Positions 12,270 through 64,000 of a DNA stretch of 64,000 nucleotides are shown here, one piece after another. The number at the start of each line of letters is the position of its first letter. Within the stretch, counting starts at the first letter, position 1. The position numbers were made by a program, and so were the translations under genes. The stretch is from positions 82,983,877-83,047,876 of the forward strand of contig CM019063.1 in assembly GCA_009667805.1 (NCBI GenBank), read 5' to 3'. Source of the stretch: Leptobrachium leishanense. Lineage: Eukaryota > Chordata > Amphibia > Anura > Megophryidae. The notes below the pieces were generated by a model. That model was given only the letters and a program-made list of their open reading frames with translations, did no database searches and was not told the DNA's origin.

Positions 12270-14640
12270 GCACTTTCCTTTCCATTCCTTGCTCCACCCA
12301 TAGAGGAGGGTGCGGGCTAGGTTCTAGGGAATCCTGGACAACAAGGTTGAGGCCACAATCCCCTTGGCACAGTCCCTCCAGCCGCTGTCACTGCCTCCTC
12401 ACCCATTCCCCATAGGGGAGCTCCCCAAACGGAAGCGCGGCGAAACCCGGTCGCTGAGCCGACAGCACCATGCAGGGTCTGCCACCTCTCGCAAGAACCA
12501 TGGCTGGGGACCTAGCCGACACACCTCTTCGCTGATGGAGCCAGACCATGAGTAGGCGGCACAGGAGTGCCGGTAGCCGCCAAAGTAGGAACCAGCGCCA
12601 GACCCGTCAGAGCCTGGGGTGCTGGGGGATTCGCAACCATTTGCCAGCTGTGCCTTGCCCACTGTCCTCCAAGAACAGCCTTAGGCAGACAGGCCGGACC
12701 AGGCCGCCAACCTCCGGTGCAGTCCCAGGACGTGCAGCAGGAGCAACGAGTCCTGACATTTGCCCTGCGTATACCATATATTTTAAGTGTCAGTGTTAAA
12801 ATCACTTCCATTAAAGAATACAGAGCTCAAAATTGTTATTTAAAATAGTTATTGTTATAAGCCTAATTTCACAAATCTCCAGGAGTCAAAATAGTTGAAC
12901 AAAACAGAAAAAGAAGATTTTATGATAAACTTAATTTCTGTACCAGCATGCTCTGCATTTTTTAAATAGTTTGCTATGTGCTCACATATGTGAGTCTACA
13001 TGCAAACACATATATGGGTAGGCAAAATACCACCATTATTTACCCTTCAGGAGAAATACATTCCAGTGGTTAAAACTAGTCTACCAATCCAATACTGGAA
13101 ATAAGAAAACTGGAAAAACACATTTTCTCTCTGAGTAACAAAAACAACTGTGGAGTGAGATTAAAGCTGTCAGAGAATAAGAAAGTAAGTGTTTCCTGGG
13201 GTAAAATAGAACGGACAGGTTATGGAATAACTATTGCAAACCAGCTCAAGAAAGACATGCTGTAGTACATATTAGGAGATGAAATGCAAATATGATATGT
13301 ACACAATAATAAAGAGTGGGTATACAAGGAATACACAAACCCTCTGTCACAGTAGACATAGCACACAGGTTGTTATTCAAAGCCAGATATTAATTCATTT
13401 CCCATCTTATGGATGATAATAATAAATAATAATATATGGATTTAATATTCCAAATGAACATACATATTCAGTACTTGAACCCCTAAGGACATCACCCACA
13501 TATGCTATCCACAAGAATAAGTTGGAGCTGCTAATGTGTGAAAACAAACATTTTCCAAAGAGTCAACAATCTAAACTGGGTAGAGTCTCAGCCATATGAT
13601 GTATTTCCTTTTAGATAGTGAGGAAACATGGATCATTTTCCAGAAATGAGATACAGAACCTAAGATTACTCATTAAAGGGGTTATTCATTAACCTCCAAA
13701 TAGGCTGCGAATTGCAATTTCACAGCAATTCGTCTATTCACTAAGCTGTCAATTCGCCAAATACAGGTGAATTGTCGGCAAAATACTGTTCAAGTCACTG
13801 CAATTCGGCGACACCAGAATTGTCCCATAGCAGAGTATCATGTCTTCTATTCACAGAATGCTGAATTTCACCAAAATTCCAGCAAAATGCCCTGATTTTC
13901 GATGTTTTAATTTGTTTGTTTTACAGACGTTTTCCCGGCTTTTCACAGAAATGGTAAATCTACAGTAATACAGGTATCCTCTGCTAAATAACGTAATAAC
14001 ACCAGACCTAATATGTCCATTTTCTGACCTTTTAAAGGCCTGATTTTTTTTTTCTTCAAAACATGGACATTTTTCATATTACAGCTGTGGCTTAATCCAT
14101 TTGAATGAATCAGTCGAAACAATCAGGTATAAAAATATTTTTGTATTTTTTTTTTAGAATCCTGCTGATCTAATTCATATGAGTACTAGGTTCTGTAAAA
14201 GAGCAAGTTTGCACTGGGTTTTGAAAGTTGATGACTTTCAGCAGCACCTTTGCAGTTTCTATGGCGATTGTCCCTTGTTTAGGACTTTGCTATAACAATT
14301 TTTCTTTGCATTTAGCCCCTGGTTGGGTATAAAACTTTCACCCTCGCTGTGCAGCAGATGATGAATATTCTCTGTAAAAAGATCACATTGAACTTTCGCA
14401 TTATGTCTTACCTTGCAAATCTCCTTCGTCTCCCATGTGCATGCTTGCAATACAGTAAAAGAAAGAAACTGATACAATCACTTACGTAATGGTTTACTAC
14501 CTAGTTTGCTCCTCCCAAGCCCTGATTGAAAACTGAAATCACATGATGCAGATATTACCCTGTATATCATCTACCACTGTATGCGCTTCCTGTTACAGCT
14601 ATCTTATAAAGATCAGAGTCAAGCATATGTTGCACCCAGC
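12263..14640. other. No gene recognised; GC-rich block then AT-rich DNA
   Basis: 12290-12760 is GC-rich with short open frames on both strands and no recognisable domain; it may be retroelement internal sequence. From 12850 the DNA is AT-rich and unstructured apart from GAATTGC/GCAATTC-rich text at 13680-13900 that resembles elements at 20620-20900 and 23289-23879. Nothing else is supportable. Confidence 0.4.
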
Positions 14641-14908
14641 AAAAAATCCACCAGTCGGCATGGACTCGCTTCCAATTCCAGAATACTTCAGAAATAAATA
14701 AATAGTTACCGACTCCTTAATGTGGTAAAAAGGATTTTATTCCACAGAGAGCAGAAAAATACAACGTTTCGACACAGTGGTCTTTGTCAAGTCTACTCTG
14801 GATACATGGTACACAAAGAGCATATATAGAGAGAGAAAAGGGTTGTGTAATTAATGGCACAGTTGCTCAATGATAACAAACCATGTGATACAACTAAAAC
14901 ATCATTAA

Positions 14909-16141
14909 CCCCTTAAGGACGGGAGTAATTTTACAACTTCGGCGCTCTTTCGGAAGTGAAGTTTGCTGAAGTTTTTGCTCATCATGTTTAAACGCGGTTT
15001 TAAGTCACATATTATAATACCACACAGACAAATTATATATCGTTCTTTCCGGCAGACTCGGAAGATTAATAATATATCATAATTATATATAAAAGTCATG
15101 TCCTGCCAGAATGCTATAACAAAATATGTAAACAAATGTGAATTTTCAATAAAATTTCAATCATCCACAGTGTATAAAGTGTTTTTTTTCACATTTTATT
15201 ATCCGATCCTTTGCGGTTATATTCTATGGGGTAGACTTGGGAACCCTTTTTTTTTTTTTTTGGGTGGGGGGGAAATTACGTGATTTTAGCTAAACCCCCC
15301 CCCAAAAAAAATCATTGGTGATGCATCATTGTTCACATTATAATTGAAATGTGAACAATAATGCTGCATCACAAAATAAAAAAAAGGTTTTTATTTTTTT
15401 AATTAATTAATAGTTTTTTATTTTTATACACTTTTATTTAACTTTTTTCATTGTCATGTTTGATATCGTTGGAAAGGCCATGCTCAGACCTTTCCATCGA
15501 TATCAGGCATGACCCCCTAGCTGCCACCGATCAGGAGATAGGGGGGTTCTTTGAACCCCTTTATCTCCTGCAATGGATTTCCATAGGAAATCCCTTTGCA
15601 GCTAGGGGCTTCCCCAGTTAACTGACATCATGGCGCGATGAGTCAGTTGACGCGGGGGGGACCCAGAGGTGGGGGCTGCCATCCAAGATGGCGGCCCCCA
15701 CCGGAAATAGGCCGCGATCGGGCACAAATTTGTGCCCGGTCGCAACCTGGCAACTCATGGGTTAACCCCAATACATCGCTGGAAAGATCAGGCTGTGACT
15801 CTTCCAGTGATGCTGGCCACAGCCTTGTAGCCCCCGGCGATGGGGAGATAGAGGGATCCGAAGGATCCCTCCCCTCCCAGCGCTTCCCCTGCTCCGGCGG
15901 GGGGGACGCCTGAAACTGACGTCATCGCACCCCCGGCGCGATGACGTCAGTGTGCCGGAGGAGGAAACCCTGCCGATCTGACTCCGTGGGAGTCAGAGCA
16001 CCGAGGGAGCCGCCGGAGGAGGTGCGTATCTCCCGGGGGGGCTGAAAACGCAGAGGACATACATTTACGTCCTGCGGCGCCAAAGCCCGCCTAATGCAGG
16101 GCGTAAATGTACGTCCTGCGGCGTTAAGGGGTTAATAAACT
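14909..16141. mobile_element. piggyBac-type foldback MITE, second family, copy 1
   Basis: It starts CCCCTTAAGGACGGGAG after TTAA (14905-14908) and ends GCGTTAAGGGG before TTAA (16142-16145). The interior has ATCGTTCTTTCCGGCAGACTC, an A/T-rich stretch, then GC-rich palindromes (ACGTAAATGTACGT). Copy 2 is at 26831-28082; a truncated relative is at 56500. Confidence 0.85.
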
Positions 16142-16225
16142 CTTTCATCTGATTGAATGAGAGATGGCGTTTATTAATGATGTTTTAGTTGTATCACTAA
16201 CTGACATTTTTTTAAAAGATTCCAA

Positions 16226-16246
16226 CTGATGAAGCCTATGGCGAAA
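16226..16246 (+). ncRNA. Hammerhead-ribozyme-like core
   Basis: CTGATGA (16226-16232), a short possible stem II AGCC-TAT-GGC, then GAAA (16243-16246). These are the two conserved core strands of hammerhead ribozymes, in the right order and spacing. Stems I and III are not convincing by eye, so activity is uncertain. Known: Penelope-like retroelement terminal repeats encode minimal hammerheads. Confidence 0.4.
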
Positions 16247-16330
16247 ACACTTTTTTGTGATCCTTTTTAATCCATAATATACTGTATATCTCTTTTATAT
16301 TGTTTTTAACCAGCTCAAGACTGGTTCGTT

Positions 16331-16830
16331 TTTTAATTAATTATAAATAAATATTTTAAAATTGCTTGCTGCTTTACTTTTTATTCTCCACCCAGCTGGG
16401 CTGTAAGTGTAAGGATATAGAGTCACCCAGCACGCAGACAAAACCCAGAAAGGCAAGAAAAACCCTAAACTGAGAAGCTGGTCCTTAGAATCGCCAGGTA
16501 CTAATCTAAAATACATAGAAGTACAGATCAGGGACAGGAGAGATAACGTAGTAATAACAAGCCAGAGGTCGGTACACGAGATAAACATAAGCCAAGGGAT
16601 AATCACAGAAAACACAGTCAAATATACAAGCCAGAAGTCAAACCAGAAAACCAATATGCAGGAGCTAAAGACACGCGATGAGGGCTAGAATAAACCACGT
16701 CAGGGCTCAGAGCACAGTCAGTGACTGATATTTAAAGGCCTAGATCCCTGACCAGGTGCGGCGTTCAAAGTGGCCTGATTCAGAGACTGGCGCCCTCTCT
16801 GTTGGGAAGGCCGCACTACAGGAACAGCAG
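16331..16830 (-). mobile_element. Ty3/gypsy 3' LTR region (approximate)
   Basis: Immediately downstream of the pol remnant is a G-rich tract (minus GGGGGCGGGGGGG near 16845) that could be the polypurine tract, then TACTGCCATG. About 420 bp follow before ...CTTACAGCCCAGCTGGG near 16400. The exact ends and any duplication could not be fixed. 16331-16390 shows nothing. Confidence 0.5.
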
Positions 16831-17806
16831 CAGGCATGGCAGTACCCCCCCGCCCCCTCCACGAGCGCCCTCCGGGCGCCGAGATCCCGGAGCAGTGGGA
16901 TGAGAACGGTGAAAGGCACGGACCAGACGGGGGGCATGGAGATCAGAAGTGGGAACCCATGAGCGTTCCTCCGAGCCATACCCTCTCCAGTGCACCAAAT
17001 ATTGAAGACCACCACGGGAATGACGGGAATCAACAATGGACTGGACCTCAAATTCTTCTTGTCCCTGGACCAGTACAGGACGAGGTCGAGGAATGACAGT
17101 GGTGAACCGATTGCAGAGAAGGGGCTTCAACAAGGAGGTGTGAAAGGTATTCAGTATACGGAGGGTACGAGGTAGGTCCAGCGCATAACTGACTTCGTTG
17201 ATACGTCTTAGGACCTTGAATGGACCAATATACCGCGGAGCAAATTTCATCGATGGCACACGTAACTTAATGTTACGGGTAGACAACCAGACTCTCTGGC
17301 CTGGAACATATGAAGGACCCATCCGCCTATGCCTATCTGCATAGGTCTTCTGTTGGACTGCAGCGTGACAGAGATTGGAACGTACCAAAGTCCACACCTT
17401 ATGAAGAGACTGAACATAGGAGTCCAAGTCAGGAAGACCAGTGTCAGAACTAGGGGATGGCAAAAAGGTAGGCTGGAAACCATGGGCAACATAAAACGGG
17501 GAGTGACCAGACGAGGCATTCACATTACTGTTCAGAGCAAATTCAGCCCAAGGAAGTATCCTGCCCTTGAGAAGAGAAGCTACGAATGTAGTTCTCACTA
17601 GACTGATTAACACGTTCGGCAGCTCCATTGGACTGTGGGTGATAAGCAGAAGAAAATGATACTTTAATGCCCAACTGTGAACAGAAATTTCGCCAAAATC
17701 TAGAAATGAACTGGGGACCCCGATCAGAGACAATTTCATGAGGCAAACCATGTAATCTGAATACCTCTTTGGCAAATATGTTTTCCCATTGTGAGCGCAA
17801 AAGCAA
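16816..17806 (-). pseudogene. Ty3/gypsy chromovirus integrase and chromodomain, truncated and frameshifted
   Basis: Two overlapping frames give the integrase core ([32 protein letters not shown], with catalytic D and E), then [19 protein letters not shown], a GPY-type module (FAPRYIGPFKVLRRIN, SYALDLP, FHTSLLKP) and a C-terminal chromodomain (EVQSIVDSR, LQYLVHWRGY, ERSWVP). A frameshift lies near 17590. The 5' end stops at 17806 where it meets a GC-rich foldback. It ends at a stop next to the presumed polypurine tract. The integrase inserts retrotransposon cDNA, and chromodomains direct it to chromatin. Confidence 0.88.
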
Positions 17807-18350
17807 ATGTGCGCTGGTACAAGGATGGTATTACAATCTATCTCGCGTTAATTACCGCATAACCTTTGCGCGCATAATTTTAGCAACTCCTAAAAGCTGG
17901 TGTTAATGGCAAATCTGAACAACCTGGCCGAACCCAAATACACCAGCCCAAAAAAAAAATGCAGCAAAGTATAGTTACACATTCTACACATACCAAACCA
18001 ATAAAATGGAGAAGTTGTGTATGCATGTATTATTGCTGCAGCATATGCTCAGATTGACTGTGACAGGCGCAATTTCTTAACGTGTGATAAATGTGGTTCT
18101 TAATTCTGATTGGCTGAATCATGAGAAAAAACAGTGCGCACACTGATTTTTGCACGCGACGGTACTGCGCGAGCATTTGGGCGTGTCCTGTTTGCGCGCG
18201 TTATTGATTGCTGGATGAAAAGACGCACGAGGATTGTAATTCCAGCGGTGATTTGCTCGCACAAACGTTTAACGCTTGGTGCAAAAGTTCACACTTTGCG
18301 CAAGGGTTTTTGCGCGAAGATTGTAATATAGCCCTTAGCCTTTTTACTTT
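17807..18350. mobile_element. Harbinger-type foldback MITE (GGGCCCTATTACAATC family)
   Basis: GCGCA-rich sequence with inverted related ends (GGTATTACAATCT near 17830 and AGATTGTAATATAGCCC near 18320), and internal CAACTCCTAAAAGCTGGTGT and TTCTGATTGGCTGAATC that are shared with copies at 25480-26440 and 47114-47838. No coding capacity. It abuts the truncated integrase. Confidence 0.6.
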
Positions 18351-18495
18351 TAGAGAAAAAGGTGTCCACAAGAGGGCATTTTCCTGTGTAACACTAAACC
18401 AAAAAAATGCATTGTATTTAGTTTTTTTTTTTTTTTTTAAACATTGCAAGGCACTCCCTGTGCTAGGCACCTGTAGGTACATGACTACTTTATTT

Positions 18496-19359
18496 TAGGC
18501 TTGTGCACCGATTTTTTTTTTCGGTTCGATTCGGTTTGATTTGTTCGGATGTTTAAAATTTTCGATTCGGCTCGTTTCGACCGATTTCTGTTTCGATTCG
18601 GTTCAGTTCGGCTCGTTTTTCGTGTACATTTTCTTTTCGGAATATCGACCATTTTTCATGTTTTCGAGTCACTTTGCTCGTTTTTTGTATCGACTTTTCG
18701 TGATTTCGGAAATTTTCGTTTTTTTCGGAACGTCTGTTCTCCTCGTTTCAAAGTGTCTAAATCTATTCGTTTTGACGTAAACTACTATGGTTTCCTTTTT
18801 TTATACATTATATTTTTTTTTATAATAAATTTTTGGTTTGTTTTTCGGATCCGATAATTCATTCTGTCGATACGATAATTCTGGCGATTCTATCGTGTTT
18901 TTTTTTTATTAAATAAAGATCCTTTTTTTCTTATGAATATACATTTCACAACTTTATTTAATCATATTAAAATGGTATGAAAGCCAAGGAACAAAAAAAA
19001 TGAACAAAATGATTTAAAAAACGCAAAACTGACCCGAATGCCACAAGAAACAAGTGATACGCATTTACGAATACAAAATTTACAGAATTAGCGATATAAC
19101 CGATAATAGTTAAATATACGATGTCCAGAATTACCGAAATGGAACCGAAATCACGAATGGAACCGAAATCATGAATAGAGCGAAAATAAATTTCGATTTG
19201 ACACATTTCAAGTCCATTCGAAAAATTTTCGTTTCGGCTCGGAAAACTTTTCGGATCTGTCGGTTTTCGGGTCCGATCCGATTCGGAAATTCGGCCGAAT
19301 CCGAAGACACGAATCGGGAAATTTTGTGAAAATTCCGAAACCTGAAATGGACATCCCTA
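18496..19359. mobile_element. hAT-like MITE (TAGRGATGTGC family)
   Basis: The left end is TAGGCTTGTGCACCG and the right end, on the other strand, TAGGGATGTCCATTTC. The duplication CTTTATTT is exact (18488-18495 and 19360-19367). TTTTCG/CGAAAA-rich interior as in 736-4465. Confidence 0.82.
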
Positions 19360-19841
19360 CTTTATTTCCACGCGTAGTCTTGATTATTATAGTTCGTGTA
19401 CAACACTATAATAACTGTATAGCATTTATTACTGAAATACATTTTCTTGCTGTACATGGATACAAAAGATCAAGGGCCCTATTACAATCTTAAAGCTAAC
19501 GTTAGCGCTCAGCTGTGTGAGCGTTAACGTTAGGTTAAGTGGACCTAGCGCGGGCCGACCATATTACAATCTGAATGCTAACGGGTTAAAAAACCCGTTA
19601 GCGCACCAGAGATTGCTCTCGCTTACTGTACTTTTCGCTCCCTATACTTAAAGTGGGGAGAGCAAAGAGTAATTAGCGTTAGGATTACCCTCCCTTTTTA
19701 ATGAAGAGTGGTTTATTGATTGGTCTATGGCCAATCTGGAGTGGTGACCTATTGTGATATGGCTCTCTCTTTATTACATAGAGATTATTATCCACTCAGC
19801 TATATCGCACACAAGAAGGAACGATCTTTACCTCCCATTAA
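19360..19841. other. GC-rich foldback fragment
   Basis: 19470-19690 begins AGGGCCCTATTACAATCTTA and contains GTTAACGTTA-type words with local inverted repeats, a diverged relative of the foldback family at 47114. The rest shows nothing. Confidence 0.45.
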
Positions 19842-20224
19842 CTAAGCCCCCACTACCTGTCCTCACTAATCACCAAATACACCCCAGCCTGCTCCCTAAG
19901 ATCAAACAGTGACCTGCGCCTAGCTTCTCCACGCATCACCTCTTCCCATGATTGACTGCAGGATTTCTCACGTGCTGCCCCCATCCTCTGGGACGCTCGC
20001 CCTCCTACCACCTGACTCACTGATGAACCTCACTGCCACAACCAGTCCATCACTCTCACCTTGCAGTCCTCTCCTCCTGTTTCCACCCCCAACTCTTCTA
20101 GATTGTAAATTCCCACGGGAATAGGGCCCTCGTTTCCTCCTGTACTGGTTTGTCAAAATGTTGTTCAATGTATTGTAACTATGTCTATATTGCGCCCATT
20201 GTACAGCGCTGCGGAATATGTTGT
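19842..20224 (+). mobile_element. Truncated LINE 3' end
   Basis: About 380 bp from CCCCACTACCTGTCCTCACT through CCCACGGGAATAGGGCCCTC to GCGCTGCGGAATATG. It includes a degraded C-terminal coding segment and lacks the (AAT)n tail. Confidence 0.82.
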
Positions 20225-21236
20225 AAGCAGACTGTACAACAAATGCTTATGCCGGCTATTGAATACGGAGATGTAGTGTATGAAGCCGCCCCGCAAACAC
20301 ACCTCCAGAAACTTACTACATTGTATAACTTATTCTGTTGCTTTGTGCTACAATGTAACTACATGACCCACCATGTTTGAAAAGTGAAACGCTGTTTGCA
20401 AAGAAACTACAGAACAGAAATGTTTGAAATTTACATATGAGGTCCAGGGAATGATAATAAAAAGGGTTGTTACAGAAAAAAGAAAAAACAATTTAAAAAA
20501 AAGGAATTTTTTTTGCAGAAATATGCCTAAAAGATCCTAAAAAAAATCTATAAATATAGAGACTTTTTACTGCAGAATATTATAATCAACAGTTTATTAG
20601 ATATTGGATTAAAATGGGAATATTTTTAACATTGAAGCCTATGGGATTCGCCTGAATAAACCTGTTGAATGAAACCACCGAATGGCAGGGCAATTCGGCA
20701 ACTTTTCACTGCTGGTTTTGTGTTCTCTGAATAGACGAAGCATCGCTTCTCTATGGGGAATTCACTGCCCTCGAACAGGCACCGTATGTGCAGGCAATTC
20801 ACCAACATTTGGCGAACTGCCTGCTCTCTGAATGACCAGGAAAGGTAACCGAATGCTGAATTTCAGTGTACGGTTACCTTTCGCCAGCAATTCGGAGCGC
20901 TTTGTATACCCTGTAAATGTTCAAGGTGATTTTATTTTTTTTCTTTGTAGATTAAACTGTTTTATAATATGATTTTGACCTATTTTTTTTTTTCATACCT
21001 ACATCTTGTTTTATTTCCCAAAATAGCAATACATTCTGCTGTAAAACAGAAGCTACTGGAAAGGAGAAGCTAAGCATATAAGGATTTTTATAAACTGCAA
21101 ATCATTTGTGGTAATCTAATTACAGATTATTGTAATCAGCCGTCGTAACCTACACGATGGGTATTTAAAATGTAACCCAATGCAAAACATAGACGTAGCA
21201 CAATGTGTCATCCAAAAATAATCTTTATGACTTGTA
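20225..21236. other. Repeat-derived flank and NAIP 3' UTR
   Basis: 20620-20900 is rich in GAATTCG/CGAATTG words and shares phrases (GCGAATTGCCTGC, GAATAGACGAAGC) with the element at 23289-23879. 20225-20620 is AT-rich with nothing recognised. The part above about 20930 is the likely NAIP 3' UTR. Confidence 0.45.
20931..21015 (-). promoter_or_regulatory. Candidate NAIP poly(A) signals
   Basis: Two AATAAA hexamers lie on the minus strand downstream of the NAIP stop: at 21010-21015 (about 220 nt after the stop) and 20931-20936 (about 300 nt). The distances are reasonable for a short 3' UTR. Which one is used cannot be told, and AATAAA also occurs by chance in AT-rich DNA. Confidence 0.4.

Positions 21237-64000
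<42,764 letters not shown>

Larger units (their letters stand above)
14640..16330. mobile_element. Penelope-like / hammerhead-bearing inverted element, interrupted by a MITE
   Basis: The left part (14640-14908) contains GACTCC...TTTTATTCCACAGAGAG, then ACAACGTTTCGACACAGTGG and TCTTTGTCAAG. The same phrases occur in the palindromic insertion at 21845-22121. The right part (16146-16330) carries CTGATGAAGCC...GGCGAAAAC. A perfect 23-bp inverted repeat (left 14886-14908, right 16142-16164 region TTAATGATG...) flanks the piggyBac-type insertion, so the MITE sits in the loop of an older foldback. Assignment to Penelope-like elements is inference. Confidence 0.5.

Noticed and set aside
12364..12848. 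Overlapping 60-99 codon frames in a GC-rich block
   Set aside because: Both strands are open because of composition; no domain recognised.

Overview
The window looks like intronic and 3'-flanking DNA of an anuran amphibian genome. There is no operon structure, exons are small with GT-AG boundaries, and most of the sequence is layered transposable elements. I base the frog assignment on my recollection of frog repeats: the LINE 3' end with its (AAT)n tail, the hAT and piggyBac-type MITEs, and the Penelope-like terminal repeats. No database search was possible.

Only one cellular gene can be supported: a NAIP-like (BIR-NACHT-LRR) inflammasome receptor on the minus strand, spanning at least 21237-64000. 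I resolved 14 coding exons whose splice phases all join. Together they encode 1218 residues: the end of one BIR domain (matching NAIP BIR2), a complete second BIR (BIR3-like), a NACHT ATPase with WHD/HD2 on one 2085-nt exon, and a C-terminal LRR encoded by five exons and ending in a real stop codon. The 5' part (BIR1, promoter, 5' UTR) lies beyond 64000. The 61-nt exon 39038-39098 is not obvious from open reading frames; I found it because phases across the flanking exons required it, and it supplies the fourth zinc ligand of BIR3.

Region by region: 500-5000 holds a composite of hAT-like elements containing a solo LTR and a piggyBac-type foldback. 5086-10495 is a nearly full-length, frameshifted L2/CR1-type LINE on the minus strand, with a 5' end built from three ~500-bp monomers that contain 67-bp sub-repeats. 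11-21 kb holds LINE tails, a piggyBac-type MITE inside a hammerhead-like foldback, a truncated Ty3/gypsy integrase and GC-rich foldbacks. 21-64 kb is NAIP. Its introns carry two Tc1 elements (one with an intact transposase), a BovB/RTE tail 28 bp from a splice donor, a tRNA-type SINE, a Penelope-like palindromic insertion just past the last intron-exon pair, and several hAT-like elements with internal minisatellites. A nested stack up to four elements deep occupies 45.6-49.9 kb.

The gene and the repeats do not form a functional system. The notable biology is the modular NAIP exon organisation, the target-site-duplication-supported nesting of many element families, recurrent hAT-like elements with internal tandem and inverted repeats, and hammerhead-like motifs in inverted terminal repeats. 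Exon calls rest on reading frame, splice sites and recalled family similarity, without transcript evidence.
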